From NCBI GenBank assembly GCA_963836355.1, contig CAWIJO010000028.1, positions 1 to 64,000 on the forward strand: 64,000 bases of DNA, read 5' to 3'. The DNA is from Palsa-506 sp963836355 (lineage in GTDB: Bacteria > Actinomycetota > Actinomycetes > Streptosporangiales > Streptosporangiaceae). The translations under genes and the position numbers were made by a program. The notes below the pieces were generated by a model. That model saw nothing but the letters and a program-made list of their open reading frames with translations, was not told the origin of the DNA and searched no databases. The stretch's first letter is position 1; every line of letters begins with the position of its first letter. Below, in pieces: positions 45,734 through 55,274 of this stretch.

Positions 45734-47883
45734 TGGCGCGGGCTTCTGCCGGGCAGGCGCGGGCAAGGCCGGGCAGGCAGGCGGGGCAGCATGTCGGCGA
45801 GAATGTAACGAGGAACGGGCCGGAGCCAGCACCGGGCGCGGACATCGGGCCAGCCGAGACTGGCCGGCCAGGTCCCGGGCACGGTGGGCAGCGCCAGCAC
45901 GGCCCCGGTCAGCCGGGCCTGGCCCATGAGCCGGGCCAGGCCGGGCCCGATCATGAAGTACCGGACCTCACATTGCCGCTCCCCATGGTGCCCGATTATG
46001 CCGGGCCGGAGCGCGCGGTGCCTGGCCACGCGGGCCCGGCGCACGCAGACGACGGGCAAGCCGGACCAGACCAGGCGCCGGACGCTACCGCCCCACCGGG
46101 CGCTACCGCCCCACCGGGCGCTACCGCCCCACCGGACGCTACCGCCCCACCGGACCCTACCGCCCCACCGGGCGCTACGGCGCAACCGGGCCAGGCGGCG
46201 CCGACCGGGCGCGGGGGGGCCGGGCTGGCGGAGGTGGCACGCGGCGGCACGCTCAACCTGGCCGGCGCGGCGATCTCCGCGGTCGCCGCCCTCGGCATGA
46301 CCGTGATCGTCACGAGACAGTTCAGCAGGCCGGAGGCCGGCGCATTTTTCACCGCTACCTCGCTGTTCCTGATCATCGAGGCAGTAGCCAGCCTGGGCGC
46401 CTATACCGGCGCGGTGTACTTCATCGCGCGGCTTCGCTCGCTCGGCGAGGAGGCCAGGATCCCGGCGATCATGCGCGCGGCGGTGATCCCGGTCATGGTG
46501 GCGTCGGCGCTGGCGACGGCGCTCATGCTGGTCTTCGCCGGACCGCTGTCGCACGTCCTGCTTGACGGCCACCTCGGACGCGGCGGGGCAGGCCCGCACG
46601 CGGTGGCGAACGCGCTGCGGGCGCTCGCGCTGGCGCTCCCGTTCGCGACCCTGGCTGACACGTTCCTTGGCGCCAGCCGGGGCTACCGCGACATGCGGCC
46701 CACGGTCATGGTGGACCGGATCGGCCGGTCGCTGACCCAGTGCCTGGCGGTGACTGCCGCCGCCGCGGCCGGCAGCGCGGCCTTGCTCGCGCCGCTGTGG
46801 GCCGTGCCCTACATCCCGGCGGCTGCGGCGGCGTGGCTCTGGCTGCGGCGAATCGGCCGCAGGCGGCCGCCGCGGCGGCGGGTGACGCTGGCCATGCTCA
46901 CCGGGCCGGGCGCCAGCCAGCCGCCGGCCGGCCAGCCAGCCGCCAGCAAGCCAGCGGCCGCCCGGGCCGGCCCGGGCGATCCGCGTCCCAAGTCAAGGAT
47001 GGAGAACAGGCGGCTGGCGAACGCCAACCCGCGCGGCTTCTGGCGCTTCACGGCACCTCGCGGGCTGTCCACCCTGGCCCAGATCACGATCCAGCGGATC
47101 GACATCGTGCTAGTGGCGATCATGCGAGGGCCCGCCGAGGCGGCCATCTACACCGCCGCGACCCGGTTCCTCGTGGTCGGCCAGCTAGGTAACGCGGCCA
47201 TCAGCATGGCAGCGCAGCCCCGGTTCACCGAGATGTTCGCCGTCGGTGACCGGCGCGGGGCGAACATCGTCTATCAGGCCACCACTGCCTGGCTGGTCAT
47301 CTTGACCTGGCCGCTATACCTGCTCGCGGTGATTTACGGCCCGCAACTCCTGGTCATCTTCGGCCACTCGTATCGCGCCGGGGACAGCGTAATAGTCGTG
47401 CTGGGCTTGACGATGCTACTTGCTACCGCGTGCGGGCAGGTCGACATGGTGCTCAATACCACCGGCCGCAGCAGCTGGAGCCTCGCCAACGGGCTGCTGG
47501 CGGTCACCATCAATGTCAGCCTTGACCTGTTCCTCATCCCCCGGTACGGGATCCTCGGCGCGGCGATCGGCTGGGCGGTCGCGATCGCGATCACCAATCT
47601 TGTCCCGCTCGCTCAGGTGGCCGCGGTGGTGCGGCTGCACCCGTTCGGGCGCGGCACCCTCATCGCCTGTGCCCTGTCGGCGGCGAGCTTCGCCGCCGTG
47701 CCGCTCGCCGCGCGCGCGCTGGCCGGGGACAGCCTGATCGTCTCAGCCGGTGCGGTGGCGGCCGGCTGCCTGCTGCTCGCCGCCGGGCTGTGGCGATTCC
47801 GGCATGCGCTTGCGCTGGCCTTTATGCCAGGCCTGGCATTTATCGACCGGAATGCCAGGAATCGCGGCGCGGGAACCGGCTGA
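45733..47883 (+). CDS. Wzx/MurJ-like lipid-linked glycan flippase
   Basis: This is a 716-residue protein. The first 165 residues are hydrophilic and low-complexity, including six tandem ATAPPG-type units. From about 170 a polysaccharide-transporter fold with 12-14 helices begins (GGTLNLAGAAISAVAALGMT), interrupted by a cytosolic loop at about 390-425. It should flip polyprenyl-linked units across the membrane. The ATG overlaps the ligase stop (TGATG). Confidence 0.85.
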   Translation: MARASAGQARARPGRQAGQHVGENVTRNGPEPAPGADIGPAETGRPGPGHGGQRQHGPGQPGLAHEPGQAGPDHEVPDLTLPLPMVPDYAGPERAVPGHAGPAHADDGQAGPDQAPDATAPPGATAPPGATAPPDATAPPDPTAPPGATAQPGQAAPTGRGGAGLAEVARGGTLNLAGAAISAVAALGMTVIVTRQFSRPEAGAFFTATSLFLIIEAVASLGAYTGAVYFIARLRSLGEEARIPAIMRAAVIPVMVASALATALMLVFAGPLSHVLLDGHLGRGGAGPHAVANALRALALALPFATLADTFLGASRGYRDMRPTVMVDRIGRSLTQCLAVTAAAAAGSAALLAPLWAVPYIPAAAAAWLWLRRIGRRRPPRRRVTLAMLTGPGASQPPAGQPAASKPAAARAGPGDPRPKSRMENRRLANANPRGFWRFTAPRGLSTLAQITIQRIDIVLVAIMRGPAEAAIYTAATRFLVVGQLGNAAISMAAQPRFTEMFAVGDRRGANIVYQATTAWLVILTWPLYLLAVIYGPQLLVIFGHSYRAGDSVIVVLGLTMLLATACGQVDMVLNTTGRSSWSLANGLLAVTINVSLDLFLIPRYGILGAAIGWAVAIAITNLVPLAQVAAVVRLHPFGRGTLIACALSAASFAAVPLAARALAGDSLIVSAGAVAAGCLLLAAGLWRFRHALALAFMPGLAFIDRNARNRGAGTG
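46081..46188 (+). repeat. 18-bp coding tandem repeat
   Basis: Six 18-bp units (GCTACCGCCCCACCGGGC and variants with GAC or CCT) encode a run of ATAPPG/ATAPPD in the cytosolic N-terminus of the flippase. Near-identical third positions suggest recent expansion. Confidence 0.85.
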
Positions 47884-47931
47884 GGCGGCCCGGCGGTGAT
47901 ATCGGTGCATTCCGCGCGCGCGCTCAATCCT

Positions 47932-47953
47932 GCGCAAGCGTTCCGGCTTGCGC
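47932..47953. terminator. Hairpin after flippase gene
   Basis: GCGCAAGC and GCTTGCGC form an 8-bp perfect stem with a 6-nt loop, 49 bp after the flippase stop. It may terminate or attenuate transcription before the PAP2 gene. No U-tract follows. Confidence 0.45.
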
Positions 47954-48029
47954 TGGTAGCTCCGGTATCATCCGTCATCACAATAGTGGGGCGGTAAGCT
48001 ACGGAAAGACCTGAGGACGGGAACGGAAC

Positions 48030-48947
48030 GTGACCAAGATTCTGCTTGTCCTGCTCTGGCCTGCAGGAATCGCCGCGATACTTGCCGTCGCGGCGGTGCT
48101 GGCCAGGCGTGCCGCGCCTGCCGGGCCCGGCCCCCGCAGCATGCCGGGCGGCGCTGGCCCGGTCACCCCGGCCGCCGCCGGACGGAGCAGCAGCAGGCAC
48201 GGCACCCCGCCGGGCGGCCGCGCGGCCGCCCTGCCGCCCGCCGTGCAAGGCGCGGCCAGGTTCGTGCTGATCGTGGTCGCCGGAGCGGTCGCGGTCTACG
48301 GCCTGACGGCTCTGCTCGGGCTGCTGGTGGTGCACGCGGGCCCGACCATCGACAAGCCGCTGCTGACCTGGACCACCGGCCATCGGGTGCACGAATGGGC
48401 CGCGATCATGAACCGGCTCACCAAGATCGGGAATACCTGGACGACCTGGGGCGCGGTAGCGGCCGCGGCGGTCTGCCTGGCGGTGACCTGGCGCCGGAAC
48501 CGGTGGCTGCCGCCGGTGGCGCTGGGGGCCGCCATCGCGGTCGACCACTTCACGACCTTGTATATCCGGCACACGTTCGAGCGGCCTGGCCCGCCGGGCA
48601 GCCCGCACGGCACGTTCCCGTCCGGCGGCTGCGACCGCATCATCCTCTTCTACGGGCTGATTGCCTACCTGCTCTGGTATGAGTTCAGCCGCCAGCGGCG
48701 GGCGGGCATCTGGGCCGGCGCTACGGTGGCCGCGCTGGCCTTCTCCGAGGGCTACACCAGGTTCTACCTGACCCTGCACTGGTTCACCGATGTGCTCAGC
48801 GGCTGGGTTTACGGCAGCCTGCTGCTGCTGCTGTTCATCTTCGCCGTCCGTTATGTCGAAGGCAGTTCGGGCATGCCCGGCCGACCTGGCCTGCGCGGGA
48901 CTGCCCCGGACGTGGTGCGAGAGCCGACTGCCGGCCTGCCCGGGTGA
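48030..48947 (+). CDS. PAP2-superfamily membrane protein
   Basis: This is a 305-residue protein with about six hydrophobic segments and a Pro/Gly-rich loop at 30-70. The PAP2 phosphatase signature is only partly kept: RHTFERPGPP, then FPSGGC where PSGH is expected (residues 197-200), then TRFYLTLHWFTD with the second His and Asp. Loss of the first catalytic His may mean altered or no phosphatase activity; the family normally dephosphorylates polyprenyl or lipid phosphates. GTG start. Confidence 0.78.
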   Translation: MTKILLVLLWPAGIAAILAVAAVLARRAAPAGPGPRSMPGGAGPVTPAAAGRSSSRHGTPPGGRAAALPPAVQGAARFVLIVVAGAVAVYGLTALLGLLVVHAGPTIDKPLLTWTTGHRVHEWAAIMNRLTKIGNTWTTWGAVAAAAVCLAVTWRRNRWLPPVALGAAIAVDHFTTLYIRHTFERPGPPGSPHGTFPSGGCDRIILFYGLIAYLLWYEFSRQRRAGIWAGATVAALAFSEGYTRFYLTLHWFTDVLSGWVYGSLLLLLFIFAVRYVEGSSGMPGRPGLRGTAPDVVREPTAGLPG

Positions 48948-50089
48948 TGAGCGGCCCGCGCCGCGGCCGTCGGGGCAAGGGCACCAGGCGCCGGGCCAGG
49001 CGCAGCATAAGTCCGAGGCTCGCGCTGGCGGCGGTGGCCGCGACCGCGGGCATCGTAACGGCTGCCGCGGCGATTGCATCGGTATGGCACGCAGACGCCG
49101 CAGGCCAGGCCGGGCTGCGACCGCGGGCCGAGGCCGGGCTCGCAGCCGGGCCGGCGGGCAGCGGCCAGCGGAGCACCGGTGCCCGCGGCGTGGTGGCCGG
49201 CCACGGCGACCGGTGGGCGGCGAGTCCGCTGGTGCCCGCGTCCGGTGCCTACCTCGGCGCCTACGTGCAGCCCGCCGCGTACACCTCGCAGGGGCAGATC
49301 GACGCTGTCCGCTCATTCGAGCAGCAGCTTGGCCGCCCGCTCGGCCTGGTGCACGTCTACCACCCGTGGGATTCGCCGTTCCCATCGGCTGCTGACAAGC
49401 ATTTCGCCCGCAGCCGCAAGGTGCTGCTGCTCACCTGGGGCGGAACACCGGACACCAGGACCATCATCGCGGGCGGGTATGACGCGCTGATCCGGCAGCG
49501 GGCCGAGGCGGTCAAGCGCCTGCACCGCCCGATCCTGATGGAATTCAGGCACGAGATGGACCGGGCGAACCTGCAATGGGCGATGCATTCTCCGGCCAAG
49601 TACATCGCCGCCTGGGACCATATCAGGGCAATCTTCATGGCGGCGGGCGCCGCCAATGCCAGCTGGGTGTGGTGTCCGACCGCATACGGCTTCATGATCG
49701 GCCGCGCGCAGGCTTTCTACCCGGGAAACAAAGAGGTCGACTGGGTATGCGCGGACGCCTACTCGCCCTCGCCGTCGGTACCACTCAGCGTGACCGCCGG
49801 GCCATTCCTGGACTGGGCCGCGCACCATCCCAAACCGGTCATCATCGGCGAGTTCGGCGTCGGCGGGAATCCGGCCGGCTGGCCGGCCTGGCTGGCCGCA
49901 TCCGGCCGGCTGGCCGGCCACCTTCCGCGGATCAAGGCCATGAGCTATTTCAGCGGTGACGGCACCGACAGCAACGGCCGTCCGTACGCGTACTCGATGG
50001 GCACGCACGCCAGGGCAGTCCGGGCGTTCGCCAGGCTCCTTGCCGAGCGGCAGTTCGGGTCCCGGGTACCGAGGGGCCCGACCCCGTGA
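48947..50089 (+). CDS. Secreted GH26-like glycoside hydrolase
   Basis: This is a 380-residue protein with an Arg-rich N-terminus and a signal-anchor at about 25-45. The catalytic domain (about 100-370) shows MEFRHEMDRAN (acid/base Glu, about 202), WVWCPTAYGF, and PVIIGEFGVGG (nucleophile Glu, about 300), as in GH26 beta-mannanase-like enzymes. It may trim or edit the polymer made by this locus. The ATG overlaps the PAP2 stop (TGATGA); a GTG one codon earlier is possible. Confidence 0.8.
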   Translation: MSGPRRGRRGKGTRRRARRSISPRLALAAVAATAGIVTAAAAIASVWHADAAGQAGLRPRAEAGLAAGPAGSGQRSTGARGVVAGHGDRWAASPLVPASGAYLGAYVQPAAYTSQGQIDAVRSFEQQLGRPLGLVHVYHPWDSPFPSAADKHFARSRKVLLLTWGGTPDTRTIIAGGYDALIRQRAEAVKRLHRPILMEFRHEMDRANLQWAMHSPAKYIAAWDHIRAIFMAAGAANASWVWCPTAYGFMIGRAQAFYPGNKEVDWVCADAYSPSPSVPLSVTAGPFLDWAAHHPKPVIIGEFGVGGNPAGWPAWLAASGRLAGHLPRIKAMSYFSGDGTDSNGRPYAYSMGTHARAVRAFARLLAERQFGSRVPRGPTP

Positions 50090-51335
50090 ATGCCGCCTCG
50101 CCGCGCGCCGTTCCCGGCCCGGCCGGCCACCAGGACAAGGCCGGCTATCTGCGCGAGATCTCCGGCCTGCTGTGGCCGCCGCCGGCCAGCGTCACCGTGC
50201 GCCGAGCCCGGCGGCGAGTCACGGCAGCGCCCGGCGGCAGCGAGTTCATCGTGCTGCCCAGGCTGAGCCGGCCCCGGCTGCTCGTCCCTCCCGCGGCCCG
50301 CCCGGCAGCGGCCGCGGTGCGCCGCTACGGCGAGCCGGGGGCACGGACCACCCGGCTGGTCACCCGGGCTCTGTCGCTTGCCCTGGCCTCCGGGGTCGGC
50401 GGAGCCGTGCTGCGCGGCCGGGTCCGGGTGCAGGCGCCGCCCGGAGCCGACACTATCGAGTCGTACCTGGCCGAGGCGCTCGGCCGCGAAATCCTGATCA
50501 GCATGCACCTCGGCGAGGCCCGCGCCAACCGCAAGCCGGTGCTCCAGCTACTCACCCCGCAGGGCGGGCCGGCCGGCTTCGCCAAGGTCGGCATCAATCC
50601 GCTCACCTGCGAGCTCGTCCGGGCAGAACGCGACGCGCTCGGCCGGCTTGGCCGCGCCGGGCTGGCCGGGCTGGCCATTCCCGAGGTCCTGCACTACGGG
50701 CAGTGGCGCGGCCTCGACGTCCTGGTCCTCGGTGCGCTGCCGGTATGGCTGCGCCGCCGGCCCGTCCCGTGGCCCAGGCTCGCGGCCGCGATGAGCGAGA
50801 TCGCCGGCGTTGACGGGCTGCAGCGGTCGCCGATGGCAGGCAGCAGCTACTGGCGGCGGCTCACCGGCCGGCTGGCGGCGGCAGACGCCGGCCCGGATCA
50901 TGACGCCCTGGCCGGGGCGCTGACGGCGCTGGCCGCCGGCTCGGCGGCAGGCGGCTGGCGTTCGGCGCGTGGCATGGCGACTGGACGCCGTGGAACATGG
51001 CCAGTACCGACCGCGGGCTGCTGGTCTGGGACTGGGAGCGCTTCACCCGTGACGTGCCGGCCGGCTTCGACGCGCTGCATTACTGGCTGCAGACCGAGGT
51101 CGGCCCGGGCCGCGGCGAGCCAAGGGCGGCGGCGTCCGGCTGCATCGACCGGGCGCCGCAACTGCTCGCGCCGTTCGGGGTCGACCCGGCTGATGCCGGG
51201 CTCACGGCTATCCTGTACCTAGCTGACCTGGCCATCAGGTACCTTGCCGACCGGCAGGACGAGGCCGGGGCCAGGTTCGGCCGGGTGGGGGTCTGGCTCA
51301 TTCCGGCGATCACCGATGCGGTGACCCGGCTATGA
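50086..51335 (+). pseudogene. APH-like phosphotransferase, frameshifted
   Basis: A frame from GTG 50086 encodes the N-terminal lobe (about 290 codons, including GFAKVGINPLTCELVRAE). Near 50959 the coding signal shifts by one base. The new frame contains FGAWHGDWTPWNMAS, the HGDxxPxN catalytic loop of aminoglycoside-phosphotransferase-like kinases, then GLLVWDWERF (metal-binding Asp), and ends at 51335. Adding one base after CG at 50959-50960 joins the two parts as W-R-F-G-A-W-H-G-D. The enzyme may phosphorylate a sugar or lipid. It overlaps the hydrolase stop. Confidence 0.75.
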
Positions 51336-51431
51336 CTCGCTCGCAGCAAGCACCAGATAGCTCAGCTAGCACCGGATATCGCAACAAGCACGGATATCTC
51401 AGCAACCACGGACTCGGAGGCATACGCGCAG

Positions 51432-52304
51432 ATGGCTGACGGCTCATCCTTCTCGCCATCGGTCAAACGGGCGGCGCACGGGTTCTCGGTCACGACGGGG
51501 CGGCTGACCTACCGGGCCAGGCTGCGGCCGGCTTTCCTGATCGTGGGCGCGCAGCGGTGCGGTACCACCTCGATGTACCGGACGCTCAGCCAGCACCCGG
51601 CCGTGGCCAAGGCGGTATGGCACAAGGGCGTGCACTACTTCGACACCGACTACGCCCGCGGGCCGGCCTGGTACCAGGCGCATTTCCCGCTGCGAGCCCG
51701 TGCCCGGCGGGCTATCCGGGGTCTGCCCGGCATCGCCCCGGTGGCGTTCGAGTCCAGCCCCTATTACATGTTCCACCCGCTGGCGGCCGGCCGGATCGCC
51801 CGCGACCTCCCGGGCGTGAAGCTGCTCGTGCTGCTGCGGGATCCGGTCGAGCGAGCCTACTCCGCGCATGCCCACGAGCTCGCGCGCGGCTACGAGACCG
51901 AGTCCTTTGCCCGGGCGCTTGAGCTTGAGCCGGTCAGACTGGCGGGCGAGGCGGAGCGAATCACGGCCGACCCGGGCTATGTCAGCCACAGCCACCAGCA
52001 CCAGGCGTACCGCGCCCGCGGCCAGTACGTCGAGCAGCTGGAGCGGCTGGAAGGGCTATTCGGCCGGGACCGGATCCACGTGGTGGACAGCAGCGACTTC
52101 TTCACCGCGCCCGAGCCGGCCTACCAGGCCGTGCTGGAGTTCCTCGATCTGCCGCAGCTGGGTGACCCCGTCTTCGAGCGGCACAATGCCCGGCCGCGCT
52201 CGCCGCTGCCGGACGAGCTGCGGGCCGAGCTGGACGACCATTTCCGGCTTTACGACGAGCGGCTGGCCAAATGGCTCGGCTGGGAACCGAGCTGGCGGCG
52301 GTGA
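51432..52304 (+). CDS. Sulfotransferase
   Basis: This is a 290-residue PAPS-dependent sulfotransferase of the heparan-sulfate/carbohydrate type. The 5'-phosphosulfate loop is VGAQRCGTTSMY (38-49) and the 3'-phosphate site is LLVLLRDPVERAYSAH (about 135-150). A cytosolic location is expected, as there is no signal. ATG start with GGAGG upstream. It is followed by a second sulfotransferase overlapping by 4 bases. Confidence 0.92.
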   Translation: MADGSSFSPSVKRAAHGFSVTTGRLTYRARLRPAFLIVGAQRCGTTSMYRTLSQHPAVAKAVWHKGVHYFDTDYARGPAWYQAHFPLRARARRAIRGLPGIAPVAFESSPYYMFHPLAAGRIARDLPGVKLLVLLRDPVERAYSAHAHELARGYETESFARALELEPVRLAGEAERITADPGYVSHSHQHQAYRARGQYVEQLERLEGLFGRDRIHVVDSSDFFTAPEPAYQAVLEFLDLPQLGDPVFERHNARPRSPLPDELRAELDDHFRLYDERLAKWLGWEPSWRR

Positions 52305-53269
52305 CGAACCCGGCGATGGCGAACTCCGCAATGACGAATCCGGCGACCGGCTCCTTTCCGTCACCATCCCCCGACCTCACGCTGCCGCGGATGCTCCGGC
52401 TCGGCCTGGCCGGCGTCGTATCGGACCTCCGCGACCGGCGGCAGGATCCGACGCTGCGCAAGCGCCCTTCCGTGCATGCGCTTGACCCGCGGCTGCACCG
52501 GCCGGTCCTGGTGATCGGTGCGCCGAGGTCGGGGACCACGTTCCTGGCGGGCTGCATCGGGCGGATGCCCGAGATCTCCTACCATTTCGAGCCCAGGCTC
52601 ACCAAGGCCGCCGCCCGGTGCGTATACGACGGGTCATGGAGCGAGCGGCGGGCAGCGACCGTCTTCCGGTTCTGCTACGCCAGCTTGCTACTCGCGGCGC
52701 TGGACGGCGGCCGCCGGTTCAGCGAGAAGAACCCGGAGAACAGCTTCGTGGTGCCGTTCCTCGCGACGGCGCTGCCCGGCGCTCAGTTCGTGCATATCGT
52801 GCGCGACGGCCGGGACGTCGCCGTATCGCACGCCGAGCAGCCATGGCTGTCGGCCGCGTCGGCCGGGGCCGGGCAGCGCGGACGGGGCGGCCAGCTGTGG
52901 GGCCCGTATCCGCGCTGGTGGGTTGAGCCGGACCGGCGCGCGGAATTCGTCGCGGTCCCGGACATCGTGCGGTCGGCATGGTGCTGGCGCCGATTCACCG
53001 AAGCTGCCCTGGACGGGCTGGCCAGCCTGCCGGCCGAGCGGAGCATCGAGGTCAGGTACGAATCGGTAGTGCGCGATCCCGCTGGCACGGCACGGCTGCT
53101 CGGCGACTTCCTCGGTGCCTCGCCGGCCGGGCACCAGGCCGTCGCGGCCGGGCTGGCCGAGGCTAAGCCGGGCTCGGCCGGGCGGTGGCGGTCAGCCCTC
53201 AACGAGCAGCAGGCCAGCGCGGTCGAGCAGGAGACCGGGCAGTTGCTGACCAGGCTCGGCTACCGCTGA
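52301..53269 (+). CDS. Sulfotransferase
   Basis: This is a 322-residue sulfotransferase with VIGAPRSGTTFLAG (71-84) and FVHIVRDGRDVAVSHA (about 165). It belongs to a different subgroup from its neighbour; sequence similarity outside the PAPS motifs is low. GTG 52301 overlaps the previous stop (GTGA). It is the last gene of the plus-strand arm, ending 23 bp from the convergent hydrolase gene. Confidence 0.92.
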   Translation: MTNPAMANSAMTNPATGSFPSPSPDLTLPRMLRLGLAGVVSDLRDRRQDPTLRKRPSVHALDPRLHRPVLVIGAPRSGTTFLAGCIGRMPEISYHFEPRLTKAAARCVYDGSWSERRAATVFRFCYASLLLAALDGGRRFSEKNPENSFVVPFLATALPGAQFVHIVRDGRDVAVSHAEQPWLSAASAGAGQRGRGGQLWGPYPRWWVEPDRRAEFVAVPDIVRSAWCWRRFTEAALDGLASLPAERSIEVRYESVVRDPAGTARLLGDFLGASPAGHQAVAAGLAEAKPGSAGRWRSALNEQQASAVEQETGQLLTRLGYR

Positions 53270-53292
53270 GACCAGGCCAGGCCTGCCGCACG

Positions 53293-54363
53293 CTAGCGCC
53301 GCGGGTTAAAGTACGGCTGCCTGCCGATGGCACGGAACGCGCTGACCACGTTCAGGTCGCTCGTCAGCGCATACCGGCCAGCGGGCAGCCGGCAGGCCGG
53401 ATCGCCGTCGAAGTAGACCAGTGCCTTGATCTGCGGGTCCTGCCGCACCGTCCGCGCGGCGCTGGTGAGCCACCGGGCGCGCTGCGCGGCCGGGTAGCTC
53501 TGCGGCACGCCATACTCGCCGATCATGACCGGCTTGGGCTGCCGGGTTGCCCAGGAAAGAAAGGCGTGCGCGGTGTCGGCGAAGGAGCGATAGGGGCCAG
53601 GGCCGGGATAGACATCGGCGCAGATCCAGTCGACCTGATCATTGCCGGGGTAGAAGGCGGCAGCGTCTCCGGCGGCGAATCCCCGGGCGGTCGGGCACCA
53701 CACCCAGGCGACGTTGCCGACCTGCTGCGCGGCGAAGATGGCCCGGATGTGCTTCCAGGCCGCGATGAAGTCGGCGGGCGAATGCACCTCCGCGCGCAGG
53801 TTGGGCCGGTCCATCTCCCAGAGCCACTCAAGAAAGATCCGTTTTCCGGTGGCCTTGATGGCGCGGGCGCGCTGCCGGATCCAGCTGTCGTAGGTCCCGG
53901 CCACGATCGTCCGCGGGTCAACGCCGCCCCAGGACAGCAGGAGCGTGCTGCCGTGCTGCATGAAGGCCAGGTCGCTGCTGGTCGGGAACGGCTCAAGCCA
54001 CCGGACGTAGGTGTGCACGATGTCGAAGCGGCGGCCGATCTGCCGCTGCAGGGCCTCGACCGCCGCGATGCGCTCGGGCTGGGTGTAGAGCACGGGCTTC
54101 ACCCAGGCGCCGAAGTAGGCACCATGGGCGGGCGGGACGGGCGCGGTTCGCGGATTGACCGTGGTGCTGGGCGCCGGTCGCCCGCTCGGCTGACTCCCGG
54201 CTGAGCCGCCCGGGGCGGCTGAGCCGCCGGGGCTGCCGGAGCAGCCCGCTAGCGCCAGCGCGACGGCCATCGCGGCGGCTCCGGACAGGACCGCGGACCA
54301 GCGCCGAGCGCCGGACCTGCCGCCAGCGCGCGCAGGCCGGGGAGGTGGCGAGCTTGCTGCCAA
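53293..54363 (-). CDS. GH26-like lipoprotein
   Basis: This is a 356-residue protein with a lipoprotein signal, LALAGC (Cys41), then a Ser/Pro/Gly-rich spacer. The catalytic domain has FLEWLWEMDRPN (acid/base Glu), WVWCPTARGF and PVMIGEYGV (nucleophile Glu). It is a paralogue of the hydrolase at 48947. I chose TTG 54363, next to the upstream stop. An ATG inside the signal (about 54267) would be too late to give a full signal. Confidence 0.8.
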   Translation of the reverse strand: MAASSPPPRPARAGGRSGARRWSAVLSGAAAMAVALALAGCSGSPGGSAAPGGSAGSQPSGRPAPSTTVNPRTAPVPPAHGAYFGAWVKPVLYTQPERIAAVEALQRQIGRRFDIVHTYVRWLEPFPTSSDLAFMQHGSTLLLSWGGVDPRTIVAGTYDSWIRQRARAIKATGKRIFLEWLWEMDRPNLRAEVHSPADFIAAWKHIRAIFAAQQVGNVAWVWCPTARGFAAGDAAAFYPGNDQVDWICADVYPGPGPYRSFADTAHAFLSWATRQPKPVMIGEYGVPQSYPAAQRARWLTSAARTVRQDPQIKALVYFDGDPACRLPAGRYALTSDLNVVSAFRAIGRQPYFNPRR

Positions 54364-54365
54364 GG

Positions 54366-55274
54366 TCAGATCCCGCGTCCCCGGGCATGCAGCTGCCGCA
54401 GCACGGTCTCGCCCGGCACCAGCCCGGTGACCACGACGAGCGCGAACGGCACCCGGCGCTCGTGCCAGTTGCTGCGCAGCGCCCGGCCTATCCATTTCCA
54501 GGCATCCGAGCGCCGACCAAGGCAGGCATAGGCGAAGGCTAGCTGACCGTAGACCATTGCCGCGCCAGCCCGGCAGGCAGCGATGTCGGGATGCTTGTCG
54601 AGCATCCACCGCAGCGCCTCGGCCTTGGTCTCCCACTGCCGGGAGAAGTGCGACCCGTCGCCCCAGGCGATTCGCGCCAGCGGCCGGTCCAGGTAGACGA
54701 TCGGGTGCCGGCGGGTGGCGCGCAGCACCAGATCCCAGTCCTCGTTGTGGCTGCCCGGGATCTCCTCGTCGATCAGTCCGATCTCGCCGATCAGGGCTGC
54801 CCGGCGGATCAGGAAGGTCGATGAGTGCACCATCGCCATCCGTGATCGCAGCAGGTCCTGGTGGGTAACCACGGCGCGGCCGGCCAGCCGCGGGCTGGAG
54901 TGACCGGCGAAGTCCACGATGATCCCGCAGCTCGCGAAGTCAGCTCCTGGCCGCGCTGCCAGCGCCTCGACCTGGCTGCGCAGCTTGCCCGGCAGCCACT
55001 CGTCGTCGTCATCGCAGAACGCGACCAGCTCCGTCGGCAATGCCAGCACGCCGGTGTTGCGGGCGCCGGCCAGCCCGGGCGTCCGGCTGTTGCGCACCAC
55101 CTGGACTCTGCTGCCGTCAGCCAGGCTCTGATCCGGCTCGCTGCGGTCATGCACCACGATCGCCCGCAGTTCGCCTGGATAGTCCTGGGCGAGCACCGCT
55201 GCCAGCGCGACGCGCAGCTGGGCCGGCCGGTTACAGGTCGGCAGGACCACGCCCACGGCTGGCCAGCCGGTCAT
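54366..55274 (-). CDS. Family 2 glycosyltransferase
   Basis: This is a 302-residue GT-A fold enzyme. It begins VGVVLPTCNRPAQLRVALAA, has the DXD-like CDDDDEWLPGKL (about 87) and the acceptor/base motif HNEDWDLVLRATRR (about 185). The donor sugar is unknown. It acts in the cytosol on the growing unit. ATG 55274 overlaps the sulfotransferase stop (ATGA). Confidence 0.9.
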   Translation of the reverse strand: MTGWPAVGVVLPTCNRPAQLRVALAAVLAQDYPGELRAIVVHDRSEPDQSLADGSRVQVVRNSRTPGLAGARNTGVLALPTELVAFCDDDDEWLPGKLRSQVEALAARPGADFASCGIIVDFAGHSSPRLAGRAVVTHQDLLRSRMAMVHSSTFLIRRAALIGEIGLIDEEIPGSHNEDWDLVLRATRRHPIVYLDRPLARIAWGDGSHFSRQWETKAEALRWMLDKHPDIAACRAGAAMVYGQLAFAYACLGRRSDAWKWIGRALRSNWHERRVPFALVVVTGLVPGETVLRQLHARGRGI

